Shown piece after piece: positions 51,255-61,400 of a DNA stretch of 64,000 nucleotides. This DNA comes from Candidatus Leptovillus gracilis. GTDB lineage: Bacteria > Chloroflexota > Anaerolineae > Promineifilales > Promineifilaceae. Numbering within the stretch: the stretch's first letter is position 1; every line of letters starts with the position of its first letter. A program made the translations under genes and the position numbers. Below the pieces are notes generated by a model. It searched no databases. It was not told the origin of the DNA and saw only the letters and a program-made list of their open reading frames with translations. Location: contig JADJXA010000001.1 of the NCBI GenBank assembly GCA_016716065.1, positions 990,205 to 1,054,204 on the forward strand, written 5' to 3'.

Positions 51255-52424
51255 ATGGCAGACAAACAGTCCCCCGTTCCGTTTATCGAACAATCCACGG
51301 CCCCCTGGGCTGACTGGCAGAAACAACTGGCCGCCCTGGTTCTGCTGGCATTGGTCCCGCTAACTATCTACTGGCTGCGGCCGATACTGACGCCGCTCAT
51401 ATACCTGTTCCTGACTGCGTTTATTTTGCGCTATCCCATTAAGCTGCTGCAAACACACCTGAAGCTGCCATACCGCACGGCCGTGCTGCTGGTCTATTTT
51501 CTGTTTGTGCTGTTGGTGTTTGTGGCGCTGTATTGGTTGTTCGCATCGTTGGCGGGTACGGCCGTTACCATGTTCCAGGGCATCCAGGTCGTCCTCAATG
51601 CGCTCATCCCCTCGCCGCAAACAGTCACCATCGGGCCGATTGACCTGAGTCCTATTTTGCGCCCGCTGCAACGGATGGCGACGATTGGCGGGACGATCAG
51701 GTTGTTAGCCTCATCAGGTGGGCTGATCACGCAACTATCCTCTGTGCTGGGACTATTGGCCGGCTTCCTGAGCGACGTGTTTTTTGTGGTCATCATTTTG
51801 CTCTTTTTCTTGTTGGAAGCGCCGCGCACTGTCAATGCGGTGGGGCGGTTGATTCCAGAGACGTCGCGGCGTGAATACGCCATTTTGATCAGCCGCAGCG
51901 TGGATTTGTTCCAAAGTTATCTGGTGGGGTCGCTGGTGGTGGTCGGTTTTTATTGGCTGATAACGGCCGTTCTCTTTTGGATTACCGGCGTGCCCAATGC
52001 CCTGGTAAGCAGCTTTGTCATCGCGCTGCCCAAATTTATCCCCAGCATCGGCGGTCTGTTCTCGATCATAATGGTTTTCTTCTACGCGCTGGTGGCTGGC
52101 TCCAACAGCATCAGCCTGAATCCGCTGCTGTTTGCTTTTTTGCTGATGGCGGCTTATATGCTGATTTCCGGCGTGGCCTATTACTTTGTAGACGTGCGCG
52201 TATACTCGCGGTCGGTCAACATTCCGGTCTGGGTGCTGCTGGTGGGTCTGATTGTTTTTTCAGCCGCTTTGGGTGTGTTGGGCGTGCTGATTGCTGCCGC
52301 CGTGCTGGCGATTTTAGGTGAGGCGTTGACATTTGTGCTGAAGAAATTGCGCGGCGAAGATCCCTATCCCGGCGAACCAGAACCACCACTGTTTCCCGCA
52401 GGTAACGGCATGGTACAGTCATGA
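51255..52424 (+). CDS. AI-2E family transporter (PF01594-type membrane protein)
   Basis: A 389-residue membrane protein with about eight helices: LAALVLLALVPLTIYWLRPI at the start, LLVYFLFVLLVFVALYWLFA, the periplasmic or linking region with long helices, FVVIILLFFLLEAPRTV, and NALVSSFVIALPKFIPSIGG, the conserved P-x-x-G-x-G-like loop of the family. Family members export various small molecules; the name AI-2E is a label only. ATG 51255 has GGGAGG 8 nt upstream. The longer frame starting at 51150 runs through a repeat and is rejected. Confidence 0.88.
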   Translation: MADKQSPVPFIEQSTAPWADWQKQLAALVLLALVPLTIYWLRPILTPLIYLFLTAFILRYPIKLLQTHLKLPYRTAVLLVYFLFVLLVFVALYWLFASLAGTAVTMFQGIQVVLNALIPSPQTVTIGPIDLSPILRPLQRMATIGGTIRLLASSGGLITQLSSVLGLLAGFLSDVFFVVIILLFFLLEAPRTVNAVGRLIPETSRREYAILISRSVDLFQSYLVGSLVVVGFYWLITAVLFWITGVPNALVSSFVIALPKFIPSIGGLFSIIMVFFYALVAGSNSISLNPLLFAFLLMAAYMLISGVAYYFVDVRVYSRSVNIPVWVLLVGLIVFSAALGVLGVLIAAAVLAILGEALTFVLKKLRGEDPYPGEPEPPLFPAGNGMVQS

Positions 52425-52496
52425 TCTGGCTTTTGATCAGCGGTGCGCCAAACCTGACCACCGGCTGGCTAAAGAAAAGTTGACAAACAGATATTT

Positions 52497-55352
52497 ATGA
52501 AACGTTTTGCTCACCGCATCGCCCACGCGCTAAAAGCCGTTTTACGCAATCGCTGGCTCTGGCTGACGGCAGCCATTGCCCTGACCGGCTGGTTCACAAT
52601 CCGCCAACTCACGCCGGAGGTAACGGCCGTTCCCGCCATCCCCCCCGGCAGCCCAACCGTAACCATTGCCGGCGCGCGCCTCGGCCGGGGCGGGCAGGTC
52701 GTCTGGCGCGCCGCCGAGGGGCAGACGCAGGCGTTGGCCGTCGCCCACTGGTCGCCAGAGCAGATTATCGCCCAGCTGCCGGGCGAGTCAGCGGGCGGCG
52801 CGGTGCAGGTCAAACGGACGCTGTTCGCCAGCGACTTCACGCCGGTTGTTTGGCAAGCCGCCGGTTTACCATCGCAACCCTTTGACTATGCCAACCCCGT
52901 CGCCCCCGATGCGCCCTGGCCGACGTTTCGGCGCGACCTGGTCAACAACGGCCGTTCTCCCCTGCCCGCCCTCTACCACAACGACCAACCCTGGTTCTTC
53001 CAGACAGAAAAGGGCATCTTCTCTACGCCGGTCATTGACGAACAAGGCATCATTTACGTCGGCTCGGCCGACCACAACTTCTACGCGCTCCACCCGGACG
53101 GCCGCGAGAAGTGGCGCTTCACCACCGGCGAAATCATAGACTCGGCGGCGGCCATCCCCCGCCCCGGCCTGCTGGGCGACGAACCGGGCATCCTGGTCCC
53201 CTCCGGCAACGGCCACATCTATCACCTGAACCGGGACGACGGCCGTCTCATCTGGTCCTTCAACGCCCCCGACAAAGCGTTCAACTCCTGGTTCGAGGGC
53301 AACGTGCAAATTGGCTACGACGGCACGATTTACGCCGGCAACACCAACTTCAACTACTACGCCATCACTCCGGAAGGGACGCTCAAATGGACCTTCCCCA
53401 CCGGCTCCAACGCCTGGTCGGTGGCCGGTATCGGCGAAGATGGCACGATTTTCTGGGGGTCCAACGACACCTTTGTCTATGCCGTCACCCCCGACGGCCA
53501 GCAAAAATGGGCCAAACGCACCCTGGGTTTCATCGCCGCCAGCGCGGCCATCGGCAGTGACGGCACGGTCTACATCAGCTCCTTCGACAGCCATCTCTAC
53601 GCCCTGGACCCGGTCACCGGCGACACCCTGTGGCGCTTCCGCACCGGCGACCACATTTACAGTTCGGCCGCCTTGTCGGTGGATGAACAGGGGCAGACGA
53701 CGGCCGTTTATATCGGTTCGGCTGACGGCAGTTTGTATGCCCTGGACCCGGCGGGCAGCCTGCTCTGGTCTTACGACACCGGCGATGTGATTCGCTCCTC
53801 GCCGGTGTTGGGGCGCGCCCCCGATGGGGTGGGCGAGATTGTCTACTTTGGCGCGGGCAACGGCCGTTTCTACGCCCTCAACGCCGCCGACGGGACGCGC
53901 CGCTGGTCGTTCGACACCACCGACCCCGACCCCGAACGGCGCGACCGCAACGATCTGAACGCCTCGCCCGCCCTGGGCCAGACCGGCGTCTACTTTGCCG
54001 GGGAGCACGGCCAGGTCTGGTACGTCCCCTACGATTACTGCCTGCACGCCAGCAGCGACGCCCGCTGCCAGACCAACCCCGGCAGCGACCTGCCCGCCGA
54101 CGTCGCCGCCCTTTTTTACGTCTCCCCCGGCGGCAACGCCCAGGACGTCTTCCCCGACACCCTGCCAACGGCGACGATGATCACCTTGCGCCTCCTGGTG
54201 CGCGAGGCAGACCAGACGGTGGACGCCTGGGTTTGCAACAATCCGCTCTACTGCCCCGCCGACGCCCTGACCATCACCCTCAGCCCGGAAACCCCGTTCG
54301 CCTGGGAGAAATCGGCCGACGGCCGTTACCTCTACATCCGGCCTGAGGGTTTCCTGCAACCGGCCACCGCCTACACGCTCACCGTCAGCGGCCATTATTA
54401 CACCGGCGGCCTGGCGCTGGGCAATTTGCAGCTTGGTGGCCGACAAAGCGGCTCTTTCGCCGACACCTTCACCTTCCAGACGACCGCGCAGAGCGGCGCA
54501 CTGCCCTTAGCCATTGGGGACGATGAGGTCCAGGCGCTGGAGTGGACCCGGCTGGCTGTGCCCATCCCGCCGATGATGCCCAGCCTCAACCAGATTGGCT
54601 TCGACTACATGGACTGGATCATGACGCCGGTGGTCATCACCCCGCCGGACGCGCAGGGGCAGGGGCGATTTGTCCTCTGGGTCACCGGCGGCAAAACCAA
54701 CGACGCCGGCCAGTTGGTCGCCGACCCGGAATCCGACTTTTTGCTGCCGTTTAGCGGCCGTTACCAGGGGCAGGACGTTATTCTGCAAAACAAAAGCGTC
54801 GTCATGGAGGTGACGGGCATCCCCATCCCCTTCAACCTGCTGGAGATGCGCGGCCGGCTGGGCGACGATTTCACGATGGACACAGCCACGCTCTACGCCG
54901 ACACCGACGCCCTCTCCATCCCGAACTTTGGCCCCTACCTGGTGATTGGCGGGCTGGCCAATGACGTGTACAAAAAGCTGCTGGTCTCCGGCACGTTCAT
55001 CACCCGGCCTTATCCAGATGGCGACCCGGCTAACAAACGGCCGTCAGACATCACCGTCACCAACCTGACCTTCACGCCGCCAGACGACAGGCGCGATGGG
55101 CAGGTGGTCGCCACCCTGCAGCTGCCCCCCGGCTATGACCTGACGCCCCATCGCCCGGCCATTTTGCTGCTGGACAGCGCGGCGACGGAAGCGGTCTATC
55201 TGAATTATCTGGAGCTGCTGGCGACGGCCGTGACCGGTGACACAGCGACCATCACCCTCACCATCCCGGCCGGGACCGCCCTGCCTGCTGCCTTACAGGG
55301 CGCGGTTCTCTTCGACGCCTACCCATTGGCGCTAGAGACGCTCAGTCCATAA
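52497..55352 (+). CDS. PQQ-propeller protein with IPT/TIG and Big-like domains, membrane-anchored
   Basis: A 951-residue protein. Residues 20-36 are a membrane helix (WLWLTAAIALTGWFTIR). About 47-110 is an IPT/TIG-like domain. About 150-540 is a propeller of PQQ/quinoprotein repeats (IIYVGSADHNFYALHPDGRE, TIYAGNTNFNYYAITPEGTL, TVYISSFDSHLYALDPVTGD, AVYIGSADGSLYALDPAGSL, IVYFGAGNGRFYALNAADGT). About 550-690 is Big_5-like (LYIRPEGFLQPATAYTLTVS). The C-terminal 260 residues are beta-rich. No catalytic motif is seen; likely an exported binding or adhesive protein. It is 72 bp after the transporter gene, same strand. Confidence 0.82.
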   Translation: MKRFAHRIAHALKAVLRNRWLWLTAAIALTGWFTIRQLTPEVTAVPAIPPGSPTVTIAGARLGRGGQVVWRAAEGQTQALAVAHWSPEQIIAQLPGESAGGAVQVKRTLFASDFTPVVWQAAGLPSQPFDYANPVAPDAPWPTFRRDLVNNGRSPLPALYHNDQPWFFQTEKGIFSTPVIDEQGIIYVGSADHNFYALHPDGREKWRFTTGEIIDSAAAIPRPGLLGDEPGILVPSGNGHIYHLNRDDGRLIWSFNAPDKAFNSWFEGNVQIGYDGTIYAGNTNFNYYAITPEGTLKWTFPTGSNAWSVAGIGEDGTIFWGSNDTFVYAVTPDGQQKWAKRTLGFIAASAAIGSDGTVYISSFDSHLYALDPVTGDTLWRFRTGDHIYSSAALSVDEQGQTTAVYIGSADGSLYALDPAGSLLWSYDTGDVIRSSPVLGRAPDGVGEIVYFGAGNGRFYALNAADGTRRWSFDTTDPDPERRDRNDLNASPALGQTGVYFAGEHGQVWYVPYDYCLHASSDARCQTNPGSDLPADVAALFYVSPGGNAQDVFPDTLPTATMITLRLLVREADQTVDAWVCNNPLYCPADALTITLSPETPFAWEKSADGRYLYIRPEGFLQPATAYTLTVSGHYYTGGLALGNLQLGGRQSGSFADTFTFQTTAQSGALPLAIGDDEVQALEWTRLAVPIPPMMPSLNQIGFDYMDWIMTPVVITPPDAQGQGRFVLWVTGGKTNDAGQLVADPESDFLLPFSGRYQGQDVILQNKSVVMEVTGIPIPFNLLEMRGRLGDDFTMDTATLYADTDALSIPNFGPYLVIGGLANDVYKKLLVSGTFITRPYPDGDPANKRPSDITVTNLTFTPPDDRRDGQVVATLQLPPGYDLTPHRPAILLLDSAATEAVYLNYLELLATAVTGDTATITLTIPAGTALPAALQGAVLFDAYPLALETLSP

Positions 55353-55682
55353 CGACGTCGACAGATCGGAACGAGATTTGAACAATTAACACGTTTAGAT
55401 TGGACCAATCTTAAAGATTGGTCCAATCTCCCGTATGTTATTTATTTTTTATTCCTTACCTTCCCGTTTTGCGCGGTCCGCTGCCTATCCAGCCGTGGGC
55501 AACGGGATTCCGCCACCGGCGCGGTCAGGAGCGCCGGCCCAGCGACTCCAGCGCTGGCAAATTATCCGCCAGGACGATGGGGGCAATCACCCGGAAATTG
55601 CTCTTCCCTTTGGGAGGGGATTAAGGGGGGCGCTGCCCGCCCGCAAGCTGCTGCAAGATGGCGCGAACGATGGCACGGCCGT
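55353..55682. other. gene-free spacer, 330 bp
   Basis: Beyond the hairpin (55397-55429) the reading frames to 55680 encode no recognisable protein. The frame of the following nitroreductase remnant is open here but gives low-complexity Gly/Ala/Arg sequence unlike the family's N-terminus. Confidence 0.45.
55397..55429. terminator. AGATTGG-type hairpin after the PQQ-propeller gene
   Basis: AGATTGGACCAATCTT and AAGATTGGTCCAATCT with a 1-base loop give a 16-bp stem 45 bp past the stop codon. The same family as copies at 14208, 33016 and 62088. Confidence 0.6.
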
Positions 55683-56048
55683 TTCCTCACCTCTGGCCGT
55701 CCTCTGGCTCCCACCCTGCTGCTCACCACCACCGGGCGCAAAACAGGGCAGCCGCGTACCACGCCGGTCTTTTATCTGCGCGACGGCCGTCGCCTCATTC
55801 TCTGCAACGTGAACCCCGGTTTTGAACGGCCCAACCCGTGGACGCTGAACATGCGCGCCCAGCCTGTTGTTGACGTGCAAATTGGGGGATGGAACGGCCG
55901 TTACCACGCCAGAGAAGCCACCGAGGAAGAGACAACCCACTACTGGCCGCAGTTGGTGCAAATGTGGCCGGCCTATCAGCAGCACTTTACGCGCAGCGGG
56001 CAGCGCTCGGTTTTTGTTTTAGAAGACGACGATCCGGCCGTTGCTTAG
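55683..56048 (+). pseudogene. remnant of a DUF385 (F420-dependent nitroreductase-like) gene
   Basis: About 122 codons match the second half of DUF385/nitroreductase proteins: TLLLTTTGRKTGQPRTTPVF, then RLILCNVNPGFERPNPWTLN and VVDVQIGG. Upstream the frame loses similarity and no ATG is found until an internal GTG at 55809, so the N-terminal third (which holds the usual conserved basic helix) is missing or scrambled. Family members use coenzyme F420 to reduce nitro compounds or quinones. Either a truncated relic or a gene with an undetected frameshift. Confidence 0.6.
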
Positions 56049-56155
56049 TTAGCCGGGTGGGTTCAGCCAACTGACCAACCAACCTTGCCACAAAGACCGA
56101 ATTGTAATCCATGCAGAACACAACAGGCGTATCGCCAAACGTGTGAAGGCCATGT

Positions 56156-56161
56156 TATAAT
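56156..56161 (+). promoter_or_regulatory. -10 box of the 104-aa gene
   Basis: A TATAAT lies 32 bp before the ATG of the following gene, in CATGTTATAATCCC. The -35 hexamer is not clear (GTGTGA near 56141). A GGAGGAA ribosome-binding site sits 5 nt before the start. Confidence 0.5.
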
Positions 56162-56193
56162 CCCTCCATTGCCAAACCAGCAACGGAGGAACC

Positions 56194-56508
56194 ATGCCGC
56201 ACGAATACCAGATCGCCCTTGACCCTGCCCTGCAACTCAGCCCGGCCGACTTTTTGGCCGCCTGGAATGCCAGCCCAGAGGCGCAGGCCGCCGGCCAACT
56301 CTGGCCGGACAGCGCCACGCCCAAGAGCTACCTGCCCCCGGAAGCCGTGACCCTGGTGCTGCAAACGGCCGTTACCATCGCCAGCGCCGTCCTCGCCGAC
56401 CTCATCTACGACCTGCTCAAAGCCAGATACTACCCCCGAAAACCCAAAATCATCACCATTGACCAGGGCGACGGCCGTCCCACCCTCATCATCACCATTG
56501 AAGACTAA
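56194..56508 (+). CDS. 104-aa protein of unknown function beside the CHAT-STAND locus
   Basis: A short protein with a Trp/Asp-containing N-terminal part (LSPADFLAAWNASPEAQAAG), a proline-marked turn (PKSYLPPEAV), a hydrophobic alpha segment (LVLQTAVTIASAVLADLIYD) that may be a membrane or buried helix, and a beta tail (PKIITIDQGDGRPTLIITIE). Strong promoter and ribosome-binding signals. No family recognised. Together with the CHAT-NB-ARC-TPR gene it may once have formed an operon now split by an IS; the shared conserved pair is inference. Confidence 0.65.
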   Translation: MPHEYQIALDPALQLSPADFLAAWNASPEAQAAGQLWPDSATPKSYLPPEAVTLVLQTAVTIASAVLADLIYDLLKARYYPRKPKIITIDQGDGRPTLIITIED

Positions 56509-56573
56509 CAATTGAAAATTCGGCATGATTCATTCCAGGCAATATGTGATTTACAAATTTAGCAAGAAAGCGC

Positions 56574-56654
56574 GTCATGCTGAGGTCCCCCGAAGCATCC
56601 CTCTCCTCTGCTGGGAGCGGGATGCTTCGCTCCGAAGACTCCGCTCAGCATGAC
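56574..56654. repeat. 81-bp palindromic REP-like element, copy 2
   Basis: GTCATGCTGAGGTCCCCCGA through GCATCCCTCTCC, then GGGATGCTTCGCTCCGAAGA and CTCAGCATGAC. The outer 11 bp pair perfectly. The core GCTTCGCTCCGAAGA is shared with the element at 29905-29992. Confidence 0.75.
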
Positions 56655-56704
56655 AATTCAGCATCAATTTGTAAAGAAGATGTTTCGCTCGATGAACCAT
56701 GCCG

Positions 56705-56739
56705 AAAATTCATTCACAATTCATAATTCACAATTCATA
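56705..56739. repeat. AATTCACAATTCATA repeat flanking the IS
   Basis: AATTCATTCACAATTCATAA and TTCACAATTCATA up to the left end of the IS; the same words continue after the right end at 58414-58444 (CATAATTCACAATTCATAAT). The IS has therefore inserted into this tandem repeat. Confidence 0.75.
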
Positions 56740-58413
56740 ACACGACTTTTGCACCTTAAAAACTAATACGCCAAACAGCAAAAAAACGCCCATCCTGTCA
56801 ACCTCTGTCCGGGCTGTGGCAACAAACCAGTATCTCCAGCTTATCATCAGTTAGCTGGACAGCATCACAACCAGGACTGAAAAGGCTCAGGTCAACGCGG
56901 GCAGACAGCTCGCACAAGCGGCGTCATGATTTCTTGCAAAGATTGCCCCTGAGCCAGCCCCGCCGTAATAAACAAAGCGAGGCTCCACAGACTTTGGGCT
57001 TGAGTTGCTCGTCGCCAAAAAGGAACGCTGCCGTCGAGGTCTAGCTCGAGTTCACGTTGAAGCGTCTGTTGCAGGTCTGTATCCTGTTGAGCGGCACGCA
57101 GTAAGCTGTACACCACGGCGACCAGGGCGATATGTCGTTCAATAGCCGCGAAATTCCGTAGCTGATACTGGTCCAGCCCTTCGGCTTTACCTTCTTCATG
57201 ATACACTTCAACGGGCCAACGATGGCGATAAATGCGCGTCATGCCTTTGGCCTGCCAGTGCAAGCGGTTGCTGATGAGAAATACTGGATTGTCGGATAGG
57301 TCAGCCCGACGATAGCTGATGACGAGACGGACTTTACCAAAGTTGTGCAGCCGATGCGTACGGCAGTAGGTATAGTAAGTCTCGGTTGTTCCCTTAAAGG
57401 TGATGGTCGTCGTTTGAAACGCAGGAGTTTGACCGGCTTTTATGGCCGCAAGATGTTCCGCCTTGAGGCGCTGGGCAAACTTGTCTAATCGTTCCCGACC
57501 TGTTGCCAGCGCCACTTCACCGCTCTCGCCCAAGGCGCCCACATAAGCAAAGCCTTTCTCATCAAGAAAGCGGCAGAAGCTGGGTTGTGTACCAACTATC
57601 AAAAGCGATAGGCGGCGAAGTCAGGGAACTGTGCCAGCCATTGCTGGCACTGCTGCTCAGCCATGCGCAACTTGCTGTCATACAGGTCAGCTACGCCCGG
57701 TTTTTTGACATTTCGTCGCCACACGCCTAGCAAATACTGACGCCACTTGGTTGGATCGCTTTCTTTCAGCTCCAGCTTGCTTTCCTTCAACTTGATGTTC
57801 GCTGCGTAACCCTGCTTCAATCTTGACCAGGTCAGCCGGTTGCCACAGCCCAAAGAATATAGGGTAGTCAGTTTGGTCATCGCTGTAATGCAACGTCACC
57901 AGGTTGTGCGCCCAGACCCAACACTTTTGCACATGGTCATACAAGATGGCGATCTTGTCAAAGTGGTGTCCATAGTGGGTGAGTAACGTATCGTCAAAAC
58001 TCAACACCCCGTCTTTTTCAAGGCTGTACCCGGTAGGCTGCTCATGACAGCTAAGCGACAACGATTGAGTTCGTCGAGCGAAAAAGGGCTTTCCGTTAGT
58101 AGACGGTTGAGCGAGCTTTGGTTACGGCTTTCATGGACAAACAATCGGTTGATTCCCCTCAACAGTTTTGTTTTCGGAAACAATCAAACCGCTGATGTAC
58201 CGCTTGAACTGGATGAAGGCATCGGCCGAAAAGACCGAACTGAAATGTGGTGCATAGTGATCAACCAATCGTGGAAATTCAACCAGGGGAACCATAGTTC
58301 AACACCTCCTGCGTAGTAAATTGCGCTATTCATCCTTCCCCTGGTATTGTGCTCTATGGCGTATTCGTTTGTAAAGGTGCTATCAAAACATTATGTCACT
58401 GCAAAAGTCGTGT
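56740..58413. mobile_element. IS701-like insertion sequence, 1674 bp, with terminal inverted repeats and CATA target duplication
   Basis: The left end reads ACACGACTTTTGCA (56740-56753) and the right end its exact complement TGCAAAAGTCGTGT (58400-58413). Both ends are flanked by CATA (56736-56739 and 58414-58417), a 4-bp target-site duplication. Inside is one minus-strand transposase gene, now broken. Family assignment (IS701/IS4-like DDE) rests on the 4-bp duplication, length and the C-terminal YHEEGKAEGLDQYQLR motif. Confidence 0.82.
56892..58295 (-). pseudogene. transposase, broken by several frameshifts
   Basis: From the ATG at 58295 (MVPLVEFPRLVDHYAPHFSS, after an AGGAGG site 8 nt upstream) the protein is readable only by switching frames: near 58150 (VEGN versus GINRLFVHESRN), near 58035 (TALKKTG versus VLSFDDTLLTHYG), near 57820 (KIEAG versus RLKQGY) and near 57600 (a stop before LIVGTQPSFCRF). 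The intact C-terminal frame (57602-56892, 236 aa) carries the catalytic Glu in WPVEVYHEEGKAEGL. The first Asp would be in LSFDDT. With at least three breaks it cannot give an active enzyme, unless the sequence has errors. Confidence 0.8.
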
Positions 58414-58444
58414 CATAATTCACAATTCATAATTCACAATTCCC

Positions 58445-61400
58445 ATGACCAAAATCACCATCACCCAAACCTCCCCCTCCCCCACCGGCCCCTTCCCAAC
58501 GGCCGTGCAATTCGACAACGGCCCCAGCCACCCCATCACCATCAGCGAGCCGTTTAGCGCCGCGGAAGAAGCGCGGCTGCAATGGTACTACGAAGAATGG
58601 CTGAGCTTCCCCTTCACCGGCCAGGTAAAAGCGGCCGAAGCCGCCGCCAGCGTGGCCGACTACGGCCACCGCCTCTTCGCCCAGGTGTTCCGCGAGAACC
58701 CCGATGTGCTGGCTGAATACCGCGCCGCCCTGCGCTACGAAGGCGGCCTCGCCAAGCTGGAATTTGAGATTCGCGGCACGCCCGCCTTCCATGCCCTGCA
58801 TTGGGAAGCGCTCAAAGACCCGGCCAACGGCCGTCCCTTTGCCGCCGAATGCCCCTTCCTCCGCCAGAACGACAACCCGCCCGCCATCCACATCCGCCCG
58901 CAGCCTTCGCCCACGCTCAACGTGCTGCTGGTGACGGCGCGGCCCGGCGGGCGGCAAGACGTGGGCTACCGCACCATCTCACGGCCGTTGGTGAACGCCC
59001 TGCACAACAGCCGCCTGCGCGCCCGGATAGACATGGTGCGGCCCGGCAGCTTTGCCGCCCTGGTGGGCCACCTGGAGCAAAGCCGCGACGCCCACGGCGA
59101 TGGCTATTACCACATCATCCATTTTGACGTGCATGGCAGTTTGCTCACCTTTGAGCAGTACCAGAAATTGGAAAAGGACGCCTCGCCCTTTCTTTTCAAA
59201 AGCGGCTACGGCCAGAGCGAGATTCAGCCCTACGCCGGGCTGCGCGCCTTCCTCTCCTTCAGCGGCGACGCACCGGGCAGCCATGATCTGGTCGCCGACG
59301 AGACCATCGCCAACCTGCTGCAAAGCCACCAGATACCCATCGCCATCCTCAACGCCTGCCAGTCGGGGATGCAGGTGGGCGAGAGCGAGACGAGTCTGGG
59401 CAGCCGCCTGATGGCCGCCGGGGTGCAAACGGCCGTCGCCATGGGCTATTCGGTCACTGTCAGCGCCGCCGTGCTGTTTATGACCCATCTCTACCAACAT
59501 TTGCTGGCCGGGCGGCCCCTGCCCCAGGCCATCCGCCGTGCCCGGCTGGAACTGCTGAACGTGAAGGAACGCCGCGCCGCCTACAACCAGACCATCGAAT
59601 TGGAAGATTGGCTGCTGCCCGTCGTCTACCAAAACCAGCCCATCACCCTGCCCCTCACCGATTTCGCCAGCCCCGCCGAAGAAGAAGCCTACCTGACGCA
59701 GCAAAGCGGCCGTTACCGCGCCCCGCTCCCCACCTACGGCTTTGTTGGCCGCGACGTAGACATTTTGGAGATTGAAACCCGCCTCCTCCCTGGGAGCGCG
59801 GGCGTCCCGCCCGCCTCTGCCTCTTCCGCCTCCAACCCCACCAACATCCTGCTCATCCAGGGCATGGGCGGCGCGGGCAAAACCACCCTCATCAAACACC
59901 TGTTGGAATGGTGGCAGACCACCCGTCTGGCGGAGCGTGTCTTTTACTTTGGCTACGACGAAAAAGCGTACACCCTGGCACAAATTCTGGATGGCATCGC
60001 CCGCGACTTGTACGGCCGTGACTACGGCCGCGCCTACTCCCCCCTGTCCGACGCCGCCAAGCAGCAAAAGCTGGTGGGCGAACTGCGCAGCCGCCGCCAC
60101 GTGCTGGCGCTGGACAACCTGGAATCCATCACCGGCAGCGCCCTGGCGATTCAGCACACCCTGGACGCCGCCGAACAGGCCCGCCTGCGTGATTTTGTGG
60201 CCGCGCTGGCCGGGGGGCAGACGGTGGCGCTGCTGGGGTCGCGGGGGCCGGAGGAATGGTTGGTGGGGCAATTTGCCCAATCGCCTTACGAACTGCCCGG
60301 CCTGGACCCGGAGGCCGCCAGCGCCCTGACGCAGGAGATTTTGCGCCGCCTGGGGCGCAGCGGCCTGCCCGCCGACCCGCAGCACGGCCCGGCCCTGCGC
60401 CAACTGTTGAAGTTGCTGGCTGGCTACCCGCTGGCGCTGGAGATTGTGTTGGCGAATCTGGCGGCGCGGCCGGGACGGCCGCCGCAAAGCCCCGCCGACC
60501 TGCTGGCCGCCTTCACCGGCGGCGATGCCGGGCTGGACGCGGGCGGCAGCGGCGATTTGTGGCAGGACAAGACCAAAAGCCTGCTGCGCTGCATCGAGTA
60601 CAGCCACAGCAACCTCTCCGCCGACGCGCAGGCGCTGCTGGCCTGCCTGGCCCCTTTTACCGGCGTGGTAGACCTGGCGCTGTTGGACAGATACACCGAA
60701 AAACTCCAGCAGCAGCCGGAGTTGGCCGGTTTGCCCTTTGCCAGTTGGGGCGACGTGTTGCAAGAAGGCATTAATTGGGGTCTGTTGATTCCCCAACAAA
60801 TGGCCGGGCGAGTATACCTGCGCCTGCAACCGATTTTGCCCTACTTTTTGCGCCAGCGGCTGGCCGCGCCCGCGGACGCCGGCCAGGGCGAAAGCGCCGC
60901 CATCGAGCGCGCCTTCCGCGCCCACTACGACCAGGTGGGCCGGGCGCTGGCCGGGCTGCTGCAGTCCAAACAGCCCCAGGAGCGGCAGCTGGGCCAGGCA
61001 CTCACCAACCTGGAATACGAAAACCTGATGACCGCGCTCAAGTTGGCGCTGGCGGCACATACCGGTTTCTTTAATACGTATGAAGCCTTGTTCCGTTTTT
61101 TGGATGGTCAAAAGGCAAACAAACTTGCTATTGAGCTATGTGAAACTGTTCTGAGCAACCAACATGAATACTCCCAAACCCAAATGGCTGGAGAAATCGG
61201 CACTGACTTTTACCTCGTTTATGCTCGATTGGCGACCATTCACCTGGCTGTCCAACAGTATAAGTTGGCACGCGAAGCTTATGAAAACAGTCTTGATGTT
61301 GTAAAGAATCTGAAAAGCATTACAAAAGAAGGGCGTGCAAACTACACAGCCATAATTTATCACCAGTTGGGCATGGTGGCGGAGGCGCAGCGGGAGTGGG

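Noticed and set aside
58979..61111. A 710-codon minus-strand ORF under the CHAT-NB-ARC gene
   Set aside because: Gln/Gly/Val-rich antisense shadow; the plus strand carries clear CHAT and P-loop motifs.
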